The position numbers were made by a program, and so were the translations under genes. Positions 24,206 through 33,669 of a stretch of DNA of 64,000 nt are shown here, one piece after another; the first letter of the stretch is position 1, and every line of letters begins with the position of its first letter. The notes under the pieces were generated by a model. The model did not search any database. It saw nothing but the letters and a program-made list of their open reading frames with translations, and was not told the DNA's origin. This DNA is from Faecalibacterium sp. I4-1-79 (GTDB lineage Bacteria; Bacillota; Clostridia; Oscillospirales; Ruminococcaceae). Location of the stretch: the NCBI RefSeq assembly GCF_023347235.1, contig NZ_CP094467.1, forward strand, positions 620,001 to 684,000, read 5' to 3'.

Positions 24206-26959
24206 TTACAGCGTCTCTACCCGGTCGAACAGATCCTTTGCCGCTTCCACGGCGTCTTTGCTGCCAAAGGCTACCCGCACACCGCCGGACAGCACGTCAG
24301 ACAGGGCGGCGGCCTGTGTTTTGAGCAGGGCAGCGTCCACGCTGCACAGCGCCTTGCGGTCGGCGGCGCGCATCTCGTCTGTGATGCCGCAGAAGTACCG
24401 GCGGTCCAGCTCCCGGGCGGCGGCACGCGCCTTACGGGGCGTGTCCAGCTTGGCAGCAGTGCCCACGATGAACTCGTCCAGATCCCGGGCGGTGTAGTCC
24501 CGGGCGGCAAGGGCGGCGGGGGCGGCTGCAAAGGCATCGTAGCTTTCCCGCAGGTGGGGGTCCCGGTAGGTGTACAAAAATTCGATGCCGTCGGCACAGA
24601 GCATTCCGGTGCCGTAGGCACCGCCCACCTCCCGGATGGTATGCCACAGGTATTCGTAGCTCATCACCCGTGCCAGCACCCGGCGGCGGCTGTCCCGGGG
24701 CATGGGCCATGCCAGCACATCGTAGTTCACGCTGCCGTCAATGATAAAGGCTTCGTTCACCGGGGGCGTCAGGGGCTGGGTGTAGGGCTGCGCCGGGGTG
24801 CGCCGGGCGGCGGCAAAGCGGCTTTCCGGCAGCAGGGTGCGCAGCTTTTCCAGTGCGTCCTCGGTGCCGTGCAGGCTGACGGTCAGGGCGGCAGTTTGCA
24901 GCACCCGGCGGCGCACAGCATCCAGTTTTGCGCCCAGTGCGGACCAGTCGGCCTTTTCCAGCAGACTGCACAGGAAGTGGTAATAACTCACACCGGTGCA
25001 GGCTTCGTCCGCAGCGCCCTCTACATAATAATGGGCGCGGGCGCGGGTGGAGGCAAACTCGTTGCCCTGCTGGATGAACAGCTGCTCCATGCGCAATTTC
25101 AGCTGGTTGACCACCCGGGCATAGGCCGCTTCGGCGGCAGCGCTGGTAAGGGTGGTATCGTACAGCCACTCGCCGCCGATCTCCACCGCCTTTTCCAAGC
25201 TGCGCTCCAGCAGGCTCAGGCAGAGGGTGAGTTTCGCGTGGCAGGGAGAACCCTCCTGCCGCCCGGTCCAGAGATCCAGCTGGGCGCGGCTGTCGCCCAG
25301 CCATGTGCTGCGCAGGGTGTTCAGCTGCTGGGCGGTGTGGGCGGGGGTGTCCAGCTCGTCCAGCACATCGGTGAGCAGGTTCAGGTATTGTAGCTCCTCC
25401 GGGGTGACAGTGCCAAGATCATAGTAGAAATTCAGGTACAGGCTGCCGGCAGAGGGGTGGCGCAGCAGGGTGGCACCGGCCAGCTGCTCGGCGCTGCCCT
25501 GCGGGGCGGCATCGCCTGCGCCAAGGTCGGCGGCGGTGAGGGGGTGCTCCAGCACCAGCTTGCCATCGGTACGCGCCGGGGCGGCGGCGTCCTCAGTCTT
25601 GGGTGCGGTGGGAATTTGCACCACCTGCACCGGGGCGGGGGCAAACAGCTCCCGCAGCAGGGTGTCGAACCAGCCCTCCTCCAGCTTATTGCGCAGGGCG
25701 GCAAAGAGCTTGTCGGTATGCAGCAGCAGGGCGGCATCGCCGGTATGCAGCCAGCCGGTGGCGGCGTTGATGGCGTCCAGCACGCCGTCCGGCAGGCTGC
25801 CCGGGCGCTCCAGCGAGGCAAACTCGGCCTCGTTCAAAGCAGCCAGCAGCAGGTCGTGAGGAATGCCGGTCTTTAGCAGCTCGTCCACAGCCTTGCGTAC
25901 AGCGGGGGCAAATTTGCGGGCAGAATCCACCGTAGCACCGCGCAGCAGCAGCTCCAAGGTGGGCTGCAGGGTGCTGTCGTCAAAGCCGATGTCGATATCT
26001 GCGCCCAACTGCTCAGCCAGCAGCGCGGCCTTGAGGGGGGAGCTGTTAGTGCTCAGCAGCGCGCCCAGCAAAATCTCCACACCCAGCTGCCGCTCTCGGT
26101 CGGCAAATGCGCCGGTGTACCATGCCAGTGCGCACTGCACCTCGTCCGGCTTGGGTTGGTCGGTGTAGTAGGGCAGCTCCACGAATGCGCCGGGCTGCTC
26201 GTCCTGCATGGTCAGGCGGGGACGGGCAGCGGTCTTGGGCATCTTGGACAGGTAGTCCTTATCCAGCCGCGCCAGCTTATCGGCCATGTCCATCTTGCCG
26301 TACAGGGTGATGCAGCAGTTGTCGGCGCTGTAATGGCGGCGGTACACCCGCTGGTATTTCTCGTAGGTCAGGGCGGGGATGGACGCCGGGTCGCCGCCGG
26401 ACACAAAGCCGTAGGCGGTATCCGGGAACATCGCCCGTTGCAGGGCGTTTTGCAGCTGGGCATCCGGGGAGGCCAGTGCACCCTGCATTTCATTGTAGAC
26501 CACACCGCTGACCGTGCCGTCTGCATCCCGGTGCCAGCCCTCCTGCTTGAACACGGCAGAGTCCACCATAGCCAGCGGGCAGAACACCGCGTTCAGGTAG
26601 ACATCCATCAGGTTGCAGAAATCGGTCTCGTTTGGGGTGGCAAAGGGATAGACCGTTTTGTCCGGGAAGGTCATTGCATTGAGGAAGGAAGCCATGCTGC
26701 TTTTGAGCAGCTGCACAAAGGGGGAGCTGACCGGGTATTTTTCGCTGCCTGCCAGCACGGAGTGCTCCAGAATGTGGAACACGCCGGTGTCATCGGAGGG
26801 GAAGGTGCCGAAGCCGATGCCGAAGGCCTTGTTGACGTCCTCGTTCTCCACCAGCAGCACGGCTGCGCCGCTGACGTCATGGGTGAGCAGGGTCAAAGTA
26901 CCGTGCTGCTCGGGGCAGTCCTCGGTGCGCAGGACGGTATAACCGGGATAGTGTGCCAT
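24206..26959 (-). CDS. M16C family zinc metallopeptidase (insulinase/PreP-like)
   Basis: The 917-aa cytoplasmic peptidase has the inverted zinc motif HILEH (residues ~62-66) near the N-terminus, with the distal Glu expected around EMQGAL further on, and the four-domain length typical of PreP/Cym1-like M16C enzymes that degrade short peptides in a closed chamber. The C-terminal half includes the R/Y substrate-binding region REVGGAYGTGM. AAGGAG precedes the ATG. It lies 48 nt downstream of a small membrane-protein gene on the same strand and ends in a strong terminator. Confidence 0.9.
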   Translation of the reverse strand: MAHYPGYTVLRTEDCPEQHGTLTLLTHDVSGAAVLLVENEDVNKAFGIGFGTFPSDDTGVFHILEHSVLAGSEKYPVSSPFVQLLKSSMASFLNAMTFPDKTVYPFATPNETDFCNLMDVYLNAVFCPLAMVDSAVFKQEGWHRDADGTVSGVVYNEMQGALASPDAQLQNALQRAMFPDTAYGFVSGGDPASIPALTYEKYQRVYRRHYSADNCCITLYGKMDMADKLARLDKDYLSKMPKTAARPRLTMQDEQPGAFVELPYYTDQPKPDEVQCALAWYTGAFADRERQLGVEILLGALLSTNSSPLKAALLAEQLGADIDIGFDDSTLQPTLELLLRGATVDSARKFAPAVRKAVDELLKTGIPHDLLLAALNEAEFASLERPGSLPDGVLDAINAATGWLHTGDAALLLHTDKLFAALRNKLEEGWFDTLLRELFAPAPVQVVQIPTAPKTEDAAAPARTDGKLVLEHPLTAADLGAGDAAPQGSAEQLAGATLLRHPSAGSLYLNFYYDLGTVTPEELQYLNLLTDVLDELDTPAHTAQQLNTLRSTWLGDSRAQLDLWTGRQEGSPCHAKLTLCLSLLERSLEKAVEIGGEWLYDTTLTSAAAEAAYARVVNQLKLRMEQLFIQQGNEFASTRARAHYYVEGAADEACTGVSYYHFLCSLLEKADWSALGAKLDAVRRRVLQTAALTVSLHGTEDALEKLRTLLPESRFAAARRTPAQPYTQPLTPPVNEAFIIDGSVNYDVLAWPMPRDSRRRVLARVMSYEYLWHTIREVGGAYGTGMLCADGIEFLYTYRDPHLRESYDAFAAAPAALAARDYTARDLDEFIVGTAAKLDTPRKARAAARELDRRYFCGITDEMRAADRKALCSVDAALLKTQAAALSDVLSGGVRVAFGSKDAVEAAKDLFDRVETL

Positions 26960-27007
26960 TTTTATTCTCCTTTACGGAATGTTTTTCACAGGGGATGCGC
27001 CTGCGGC

Positions 27008-27319
27008 TCAGCCGCCGAACAGGCCGAAAAAGCTGGTGTGGGTCACGCCCAGCACAAGGAAAAGAGCAATCAGGGCGAACAGCACGCCGATGATGATATC
27101 CATCTGGTGCACCGTGAGCGGGAATTTATCGTAAAGCTTTTCCTTGGGGTTTACAAAATCCTTGTTGCCGTTGTCCAGCAGGCGCTTTTTGCCCTGCTCA
27201 AAATCGGCCTTCTGTGCCTGCAATTCAGCCTGCTGGCGGGCAAGTTCTGCCTCGCGGGCGGCCAGTGCGGCCTCGCGGCGTTCAAGCTCGGTCTGGGTGT
27301 CCGGGGTGGGCTGTGCCAT
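27008..27319 (-). CDS. Small coiled-coil, tail-anchored membrane protein
   Basis: The 103-aa protein has an N-terminal coiled coil of near-perfect Ala/Glu/Gln heptads (EAALAAREAELARQQAELQ, about residues 11-30), a linker with LYDKFPLTVHQMD, and one C-terminal TM helix (about 75-97) ending in FGLFGG. The start at 27319 is set by GGAGGG; the longer open frame upstream lacks a ribosome site. Proteins of this layout next to metabolic genes are common in this lineage, but no function is recognised. It may be cotranscribed with the M16C peptidase. Confidence 0.75.
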   Translation of the reverse strand: MAQPTPDTQTELERREAALAAREAELARQQAELQAQKADFEQGKKRLLDNGNKDFVNPKEKLYDKFPLTVHQMDIIIGVLFALIALFLVLGVTHTSFFGLFGG

Positions 27320-27378
27320 GGAAAGTCCCTCCTGTAAGAATAAGATGTTTTTCCTTATGATACCACAAAAATGTGGAC

Positions 27379-27413
27379 AAAAAAAGCACCCGCAGTGCAA
27401 AGACTGCGGGTGC
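27379..27413 (-). terminator. Terminator of the mgl operon
   Basis: GCACCCGCAGT pairs with ACTGCGGGTGC, followed on the minus strand by seven T residues. Confidence 0.9.
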
Positions 27414-27433
27414 AAAGGGGGATGATGAGGAGA

Positions 27434-28432
27434 TTACTTCTTAGCCAGATACTTGCGGATATCAATGGCGACAGCCACGATAATGACAAGGCCCTGAACG
27501 ATGTAGGTGTAAGAGGAGTTGACGTTCATGAACTGCAGAGCGACCTTCATCAGCTCAAAGACCAGAACGCCGACCAGAACGCCGGGAACAGTACCAACGC
27601 CGCCGGTGGTGGAAACACCGCCGATGGTGCAGGCTGCGATGGCGTCCAGCTCATAGCCCATTGCAGTGTTGACGGATGCGCCGCCGGACTTTGCAGCCAG
27701 CAGGCAGCCTGCCAGACCGAACATGCAGGAGGCCAGAATGTAGATGCGGATCTTGGTAGCGTGCACGTTGACACCGGCCACCTCAGCAGCAGCCTCGTTG
27801 CCGCCGATGGCGTACATGTACTTACCGTGGCGGGTCTTGTTGTACAGGAACCAGAAGCAGGCAGCCACAATCAGGGCAATCCAGATCAGCACGGGGACCT
27901 TCAGGATGGTGTTGGAGGCCAGAGAGGTGAAGTTTTTGTTCAAAGAGCCGATGGGGGTACCGCCGGTGTACACAAGGCAGATACCGTAGACCACCTGCTG
28001 CATACCCAAGGTAGCAATGAAGGGCTGCACCTTCAGGTAGCTGACCACCAGTCCGTTGCACAGACCCACGATGGCGCAGATGGCAATGACCAGAATGAAC
28101 ACCACGGGGGTGGACAGGGTGGGCATATTGGGGTAGAACTTGCCGGAAGCGCCTTCGGTCTGCGCAAAAATGCAGGCAAGGCAGGCGGCAAAACCAGCCA
28201 GACGGCCAGCGGACAGGTCGTTACCGGTGGTGATCAGGCAGCCGGAAATGCCCAGCGCGATGATGTAGCGGATGGACACGTTCTTGAACAGGTTGATCAT
28301 GTTGGTGCCGGAGAAGAAGTTGGGGTGAATGATGCCAACGATCAGAGTGATGGCCAGCATCATCATGATAATGGCGTTGTTGCTGAGCCACTTGCCCACA
28401 GCCTTGCCATTCAATTTTTTGGTAGCTTCCAC
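27434..28432 (-). CDS. mglC: Galactose/methyl-galactoside ABC transporter permease
   Basis: The 332-aa permease of the ribose/galactose (BPD_transp_2) class has about ten TM helices. Family blocks are GNDLSAGRLAGFAACL, YLKVQPFIATLGMQQVVYG, GGNEAAAEVAGVNV and the C-terminal AIAACTIGGVSTTGGVGTVPGVLVG pattern. It pairs with MglA and MglB encoded just upstream on the same strand; the gap to mglA is 18 nt. It forms the membrane channel of the high-affinity importer. Confidence 0.94.
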   Translation of the reverse strand: MEATKKLNGKAVGKWLSNNAIIMMMLAITLIVGIIHPNFFSGTNMINLFKNVSIRYIIALGISGCLITTGNDLSAGRLAGFAACLACIFAQTEGASGKFYPNMPTLSTPVVFILVIAICAIVGLCNGLVVSYLKVQPFIATLGMQQVVYGICLVYTGGTPIGSLNKNFTSLASNTILKVPVLIWIALIVAACFWFLYNKTRHGKYMYAIGGNEAAAEVAGVNVHATKIRIYILASCMFGLAGCLLAAKSGGASVNTAMGYELDAIAACTIGGVSTTGGVGTVPGVLVGVLVFELMKVALQFMNVNSSYTYIVQGLVIIVAVAIDIRKYLAKK

Positions 28433-28450
28433 GATAGACAGCCTCCTTAA

Positions 28451-29992
28451 TTACTGATTTGCCGCAGCTGTGTCAGGTGCGGTCTCGAACTGGGTAGCCA
28501 GCGCCATGATGTTCTCCTGCGTGGCATCCTTACCGTTGATAAAGCCGGTGATACGGCCATCGCACATGACCATGACACGGTTGGACATACCGATGATCTC
28601 GCTCATTTCAGAGGAGATCATGATAATGCTCTTGCCCTGCTTGGCCAGATCGGCGATGATGCAGTAAATTTCATACTTTGCACCGACGTCGATGCCGCGG
28701 GTAGGCTCGTCCAGAATGAGCACATCGGGGTTGTTGGCAAGCCAGCGGGCGATCAGCACCTTCTGCTGGTTGCCGCCGGAAAGGCTCTTGATCTGGGTCT
28801 TGGGGCTGGGCACCTTGATGGCCATCTTTTCCTTGTTGGTAGCCACCAGATCGAGGATCTTTTTGTTGTCCAGCATGATGGGGCCCTTGCGCAGGGCGTC
28901 CAGAGAAGCGATGGAGATATTATCGGCAACGCTCAGCACGCCCAGAATGCCGGTAGCACGGCGATCCTCAGTCAGCAGAGCAACGCTCTTGCGGATGGCA
29001 TCGCGGGGCTGCTTGATGTTGACCTCTTCGCCCTTGATCCACACCTTACCGGAGGTATGGGCACGCAGGCCGAAGATGCCTTCCATCAGCTCGGTACGCT
29101 GCGCGCCCACCAGACCGGCAACGCCCAGAATTTCGCCCTTTTTCAGCTCAAAGCTGCAATGGCGGAAGGAACGGGGATGGATGGAGGTGAAGTCCTCCAC
29201 CTTCATCATGACCTCGTCCGAGGGCACATTCTCCAGCGGGGGGAACAGGTTGGAAAGCTCACGGCCGACCATCTTTGCAATGATCTCTTCCTTGGTCATG
29301 TTGGCAACGTCCCACTTGCCGATGTACTGGCCATCGCGCATGATGGTGACTTCGTCCGCGATCACCTTGATCTCGTCCATCTTGTGGCTGATGTAGACCA
29401 GAGCAACGCCCTGCTCCTTCAGATCCCGCATGATGCGGAACAGGCTCTCGACCTCGTTCGCGGTCAGAGAAGAGGTGGGCTCGTCCAAAATCAGCACCTT
29501 ACAGTTGGCGGAAACGGCCTTGGCGATTTCCACCATCTGCATCTGGGCGATGCTCAAAGAGCCCAGCTTTGCATGGGGGTCGATGTCCAGCTTCAGTTTC
29601 TTCAGCAGTTCATCGGTATCTTTGTACATTTTGGCATGGTCCACAACAGTGACGATGCCGTATTTCTTGGTGGGGTAGCGTCCCAGCCAGATATTCTCGG
29701 CCACGGTACGGGCCGGAATGGGCTGCAGTTCCTGATGCACCATGGCGATGCCGCGGTCCAGTGCATCCAGCGGGGTGGGGATGGTTACCTTCTGCCCCTC
29801 GTATTCGATCTCGCCCTCGTCCATCTTGTAAATGCCGAACATACATTTCATCAGAGTGGACTTACCGGCGCCGTTTTCGCCCATCAGAGCCATGACTTTG
29901 CCGGGACGGAGTTCCAGCTGTGCATGATCCAGGGCTTTGACACCGGGGAAGGTCTTGACCACGCCTTTCATTACCAGACGGTATTCTGACAT
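28451..29992 (-). CDS. mglA: Galactose/methyl-galactoside ABC transporter ATP-binding protein
   Basis: The 513-aa protein holds two tandem ABC cassettes, as in RbsA/MglA. Cassette one has Walker A GENGAGKSTL, a signature LSIAQMQMVEIAKA and LILDEPTSSL. Cassette two has a degenerate Walker A (GLVGAQRTEL), LSGGNQQKVLIARWL and LILDEPTRGID. The start at 29992 follows AAGGAGG; the longer open frame has no support. It energises uptake through MglC. Confidence 0.95.
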   Translation of the reverse strand: MSEYRLVMKGVVKTFPGVKALDHAQLELRPGKVMALMGENGAGKSTLMKCMFGIYKMDEGEIEYEGQKVTIPTPLDALDRGIAMVHQELQPIPARTVAENIWLGRYPTKKYGIVTVVDHAKMYKDTDELLKKLKLDIDPHAKLGSLSIAQMQMVEIAKAVSANCKVLILDEPTSSLTANEVESLFRIMRDLKEQGVALVYISHKMDEIKVIADEVTIMRDGQYIGKWDVANMTKEEIIAKMVGRELSNLFPPLENVPSDEVMMKVEDFTSIHPRSFRHCSFELKKGEILGVAGLVGAQRTELMEGIFGLRAHTSGKVWIKGEEVNIKQPRDAIRKSVALLTEDRRATGILGVLSVADNISIASLDALRKGPIMLDNKKILDLVATNKEKMAIKVPSPKTQIKSLSGGNQQKVLIARWLANNPDVLILDEPTRGIDVGAKYEIYCIIADLAKQGKSIIMISSEMSEIIGMSNRVMVMCDGRITGFINGKDATQENIMALATQFETAPDTAAANQ

Positions 29993-30049
29993 TCCGCAAA
30001 AGCCTCCTTTTTGATTGTTTACAGGCGGGCAGTTTTTTTTTCCAAAATA

Positions 30050-30087
30050 AGGCGCGTGCGTGGAGACGTTTTCTCGCACGCACGCGC
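30050..30087 (-). promoter_or_regulatory. GC-rich hairpin between mglB and mglA
   Basis: GCGCGTGCGTG faces CGCACGCACGCGC across a 10-12-nt loop. On the minus strand no T run follows at once, so it more likely protects the mglB message from 3' decay or causes partial termination, which would favour excess binding protein. Confidence 0.6.
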
Positions 30088-30155
30088 TTTTTAGCTTACA
30101 TTCAAGCCGTTAAGGCCTGCTGCGCACCTTGCATTGGTTCCGGGAAACTTTGGTC

Positions 30156-31202
30156 TTACTTAATGTACTGAGAAGCGTTGTCCTTGGTGACCTTGACGTA
30201 GTCGACCCAGTAGAACTGCTCCACGTCCTTGCCCTCAACGAACAGCTTGGTAGCCTCGGCAGCCTTGGTAGCCTGACCCACGTCATCGTTCAGAACGGTA
30301 CCGGTCATGTTGCCGTCCAGAACGTCCTGAACAGCCTCAGTCAGAGCATCGACGCCGACCAGATAGATGTCCTTGCCGACGGTGCGGTTTGCCTGCTGGA
30401 TGGACTGCAGAGCGCCCAGTGCCATTGCGTCGTTGTTGCAGAACACGACTTCGATCTTATCGCCGTACTGAGACAGAGCGTTTGCAACGTCCTGCTGAGC
30501 GGTGGTCTGATCCCAGTTGTCCAGGTACTCGTACAGGCACTCAACTTCCTTGCCGGCATCGGTCAGAGCCTTGATGGAGTACTCGGTGCGGTACTGAGCA
30601 TCGATGTTCTCGGGGTCGCCCTTGCACATAATGTAGGTGATCTTGCCGTCACCGTTGATATCGCCCTGAGTCTCGGTATCCAGGATCAGCTCGCCCTGAT
30701 AAGTACCGGACTGACGTGCGTCAGCACCAACGTAGCAGCACTTACCCTTGTAGGACTCCAGCACGCTGTCCTCGGGCTGACGGTTGATGAACACGATGGG
30801 AGTGCCGGAGGGAGAAACGGTGTCAACGATGGTCTGAGCGGAAGTGGTCTGGACAGGGTTGATGATCAGCACGTCCACGCCCTGCTGCAGGAAGGTGTTG
30901 ATCTGCTCGGTCTGGGTGTTCTGGTCGTTCTTGCCGTCCATGATGGTGACGGAGTAGCCCATATCCTTCAGGTAGCCTTCCAGATCGGAGCGGTACAGGG
31001 TCATGAAGTTATCAGCAAACTGATAGATGCAAACGCCGATGTTGGCAGAGCCGTTGGTAGCAGCGGCAGAAGCAGCGGTGGAAGAAGCAACGCTGGAAGC
31101 AGCGGTGCTGGTGGAGGAAGAGCCGCCGCAAGCGGTCATAGCAGCGGTAGCGCCCACAACAGCGGAAGCCTTCAGGAAGTCGCGACGAGAAATCATTTTC
31201 AT
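30156..31202 (-). CDS. mglB: Galactose/glucose-binding ABC transporter lipoprotein
   Basis: The 348-aa periplasmic-binding-protein-like lipoprotein begins MKMISRRDFLKASAVVG with twin Arg and a lipobox ending in TAC-GG (Cys near residue 25), then a Ser/Ala/Thr linker. The mature part is MglB-like: NDQNTQTEQINTFLQQGVDVL, FINRQPED, and the EF-hand-like calcium loop DINGDGKITY, a hallmark of MglB. The start at 31202 is chosen because the Shine-Dalgarno AAGGAGA lies inside the longer open frame. It captures galactose or glucose for MglAC. Confidence 0.94.
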   Translation of the reverse strand: MKMISRRDFLKASAVVGATAAMTACGGSSSTSTAASSVASSTAASAAATNGSANIGVCIYQFADNFMTLYRSDLEGYLKDMGYSVTIMDGKNDQNTQTEQINTFLQQGVDVLIINPVQTTSAQTIVDTVSPSGTPIVFINRQPEDSVLESYKGKCCYVGADARQSGTYQGELILDTETQGDINGDGKITYIMCKGDPENIDAQYRTEYSIKALTDAGKEVECLYEYLDNWDQTTAQQDVANALSQYGDKIEVVFCNNDAMALGALQSIQQANRTVGKDIYLVGVDALTEAVQDVLDGNMTGTVLNDDVGQATKAAEATKLFVEGKDVEQFYWVDYVKVTKDNASQYIK

Positions 31203-31914
31203 AATAGTAATCTCCTTCATTTGTGTGTCACAGCATATTCACAGACACATTTGTCGCATGCGTCCGTAATCCCTGACAGTATTATACCCTTGTATGGGGG
31301 TGTTCCGCAAGAGAATAAGTTCACAAGATTGGTGCAAATGTTTTGTTACGTTTCTACAAAAGCGGACCAAAGGTTACAAAATCTTTTCGCGAATTATCAC
31401 AATTTTTCATGCCGATGCAACCAACATACAAATATGATGCAGGTATGTAAAAAAAACATGCTTGAACATGACTGAATGTTGCATGACTGCTAAAAAACCG
31501 CGAAAAGGGGCGATACATTTCTTGAAAGATATTTTCAGGGATACTACACGGCGGAAAGAAAACGCCTTTTATACACGCTTACCGGAAGGGAAAAACAACA
31601 CGGGTCGAGAAAAATGTTTACTCCCCGGGTGGGGCGGCACTGTACCTTTATAGTGATAGGGCGGGCAGTGCGCGGCGAACGTTTTTGTGGGAAGTACCCG
31701 AAATACAAGCGGTCGTTTTCTGCGTGCTACGCCGACCGGGAAAATAAAAATGACGCAGCTGCGTTGTACTTTGAAAATGAAAAATATACGGTTCGGATAA
31801 TGTGTGCACAAAAATACCCAATGACCCCACAAAAGTGCACACTGTCGGGCACGGCGGGCGGGTGATATCCTGTGTACAGAGCCCGGGACACCGGACGAAA
31901 GGAGGAAGAACATC
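31203..31914. other. 712-bp gap between mgl operon and viral cluster
   Basis: The left end holds the mgl promoter. From 31330 to 31900 no convincing ORF is seen; composition shifts to AT-rich and mixed. It contains an 8-bp inverted repeat GTGTGCAC / GTGCACAC (31802-31809, 31835-31842) and a weak promoter (TTGAAA 31771, GATAAT 31796, 19-nt spacer) reading into the viral cluster. Confidence 0.55.
31281..31310 (-). promoter_or_regulatory. Promoter of mglBAC
   Basis: Minus-strand TTGCGG, 18-nt spacer, perfect TATAAT (31281-31286), about 80 nt before mglB. Confidence 0.7.
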
Positions 31915-32202
31915 ATGGGGCAGACAAAGCCCGCCGCCGGGCTGAAGAGCCTGAACCGCGCCGCCGATACCCTGAGCACCCTGCTGGCGCAGGAGGTGAA
32001 GGAGCTGAACGAGCGGCAGAAGGCCGCCCGGCGGGAAAACACCCCCGACCCCGGGATGATGAAGGGGCTGAAGGAGGCCACTGCCGTGCTCAAGGATCTG
32101 GCGGGTGTGGTAAAGACCCTGAACGATCAGGGCACAGAGCTGGAAGGAACAGAGTGCGGCGTGGTACTGCTGCCGCCGGTGGAACAGGAGGAGAAGGAAT
32201 GA
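31915..32202 (+). CDS. Small protein at the terminase-small-subunit position
   Basis: The 95-aa charged, mostly helical protein (LNRAADTLSTLLAQEVKELN, KGLKEATAVLKDLAGVVKTL) is followed by an acidic tail. It has a strong AGGAGG and its stop overlaps the TerL start (ATGA), so it is coupled to packaging genes. Position and size suggest the small terminase subunit that recognises viral DNA, but no helix-turn-helix signature is clear, so this is inference from context. Confidence 0.55.
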   Translation: MGQTKPAAGLKSLNRAADTLSTLLAQEVKELNERQKAARRENTPDPGMMKGLKEATAVLKDLAGVVKTLNDQGTELEGTECGVVLLPPVEQEEKE

Positions 32203-33644
32203 ACAGAACCGAGCGGGCAGTCATTGTGTGGAAGCCGCAGCCCCGGCAGCTGGAATTTATGCGCAGACCGGAGCCGGAGGCGCTGTACGGCGGTGCGGCA
32301 GGCGGCGGCAAGAGCGATGCACTGCTGATTGAAGCGCTGCGGCAGGTGCATATCCCGCATTACCGGGCGCTGATCCTGCGCAAGACCTACCCACAGCTTT
32401 CCGACCTTGTGGATAAGAGCCAGATGTACTACCGCCGGGCTTTCCCGGAGGCGCAGTACAACGCTACCTCCCATGTATGGGTCTTTCCCAGCGGGGCAAA
32501 GATCTGGTTTGGCTCCATGCAGTACACCAAGGATCGCACCAACTATCAGGGCAAAGCTTACGATTTTATCGGCTTTGACGAGCTGACCCACTTTGAGTGG
32601 GACGAGTACAGCTACATGATGAGCCGCAACCGCCCCACCGGGCCGGGCACCCGGGTGTATATGCGTGCCACCACCAACCCCGGCGGCATCGGTCACGGCT
32701 GGGTGAAGGCGCGGTTCATCACGCCTGCCCCGCCCGGCACCCCCATTGTGGAAACCGTCACGGTACGCCTGCCGGACGGCACCGACCAGCAGATGGAGCG
32801 GGCGCGGGTGTTCATTCCGTCCAGCGTGTTTGATAACCCTGCCCTGCTGGCCAACGACCCCGGGTATCTGGCAAGCCTTGCCAGCCTGCCGGAGGCGGAA
32901 AAGCAGGCGCTGCTCTACGGCAGCTGGGACAGCTTTTCCGGGCAGGTGTTCACCGAATGGCGCAACGACCCGGCGCACTATCAGGATCAGCGCTGGACCC
33001 ACGTCATCGCGCCCTTTGCCATCCCCAAGCACTGGCCCATCTGGCGCGGGTACGACTTCGGTTTTTCCAAGCCCTTTTCGGTGGGGTGGTATGCGGTGGA
33101 CGAGGAGGGGCGGCTGTACCGCATCAAGGAGCTGTACGGCTGCACCGGACGCCCCAACGAAGGGCTGCGCATCGACCCGGTGGAGCAGGCAAAGCGCATC
33201 CGGGAGGCTGAGCAGAACGACCCGCTGCTGCGGGGCAGGGTGATCCATGGGGTGGCAGACCCCGCCATCTTTGACGAGAGCCGGGGCGAGAGCATTGCGG
33301 CCATGATGGAGCGCAGCCCGCATTTTCTGCGCTGGCAGCCCGGGGACCACACCCGGCTGGCGGGCAAGATGCAGTTTCACTACCGGCTGCGGTTTGCGCC
33401 GGACGGGCGTCCGATGCTGCAGGTGTTCAGCAGCTGCAAGCATTTCATCCGTACCCTGCCGAACCTTGTGTACGATGAGAGCAATGTGGAGGATATCGAC
33501 ACCCGGCAGGAGGACCACATCTACGACGAGTGCCGCTATGTGCTGATGGAGCATCCCATCAGCCCGCCCGAGGTTTCTGCCGCGCCGCCAAGGCCGGATG
33601 ACCCGCTGGAGCTGCACCGGCAGGCGCGGTTCTACCGCATCTGA
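32199..33644 (+). CDS. terL: Phage terminase large subunit
   Basis: The 481-aa packaging motor has Walker A YGGAAGGGKSDA (about residues 30-41), Walker B with catalytic acid FIGFDELTHF (about 124-133), the coupling motif RATTNPGG, and a C-terminal nuclease with Asp in GYDFGFSKPF (near residue 285) and VADPAIFDE (near 350). The ATG overlaps the stop of the small gene upstream; a longer open frame from 31872 is not used because it reads through that gene. It cuts and pumps DNA into proheads through the portal encoded next. Confidence 0.93.
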   Translation: MNRTERAVIVWKPQPRQLEFMRRPEPEALYGGAAGGGKSDALLIEALRQVHIPHYRALILRKTYPQLSDLVDKSQMYYRRAFPEAQYNATSHVWVFPSGAKIWFGSMQYTKDRTNYQGKAYDFIGFDELTHFEWDEYSYMMSRNRPTGPGTRVYMRATTNPGGIGHGWVKARFITPAPPGTPIVETVTVRLPDGTDQQMERARVFIPSSVFDNPALLANDPGYLASLASLPEAEKQALLYGSWDSFSGQVFTEWRNDPAHYQDQRWTHVIAPFAIPKHWPIWRGYDFGFSKPFSVGWYAVDEEGRLYRIKELYGCTGRPNEGLRIDPVEQAKRIREAEQNDPLLRGRVIHGVADPAIFDESRGESIAAMMERSPHFLRWQPGDHTRLAGKMQFHYRLRFAPDGRPMLQVFSSCKHFIRTLPNLVYDESNVEDIDTRQEDHIYDECRYVLMEHPISPPEVSAAPPRPDDPLELHRQARFYRI

Positions 33645-33669
33645 AAAAACAGGACAGAAAGGAAAGATT

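Noticed and set aside
31330-31900. CRISPR or short-repeat array before the viral cluster
   Set aside because: Several similar words (ATG/CATG-rich) occur near 31420-31490, but there is no regular repeat-spacer pattern here or elsewhere in the window.
31872-32198. Longer N-terminus for TerL from 31872
   Set aside because: The extra part is a Glu/Arg-rich shadow of the 95-aa gene, which has its own strong ribosome site; terminase similarity begins at the ATG 32199.
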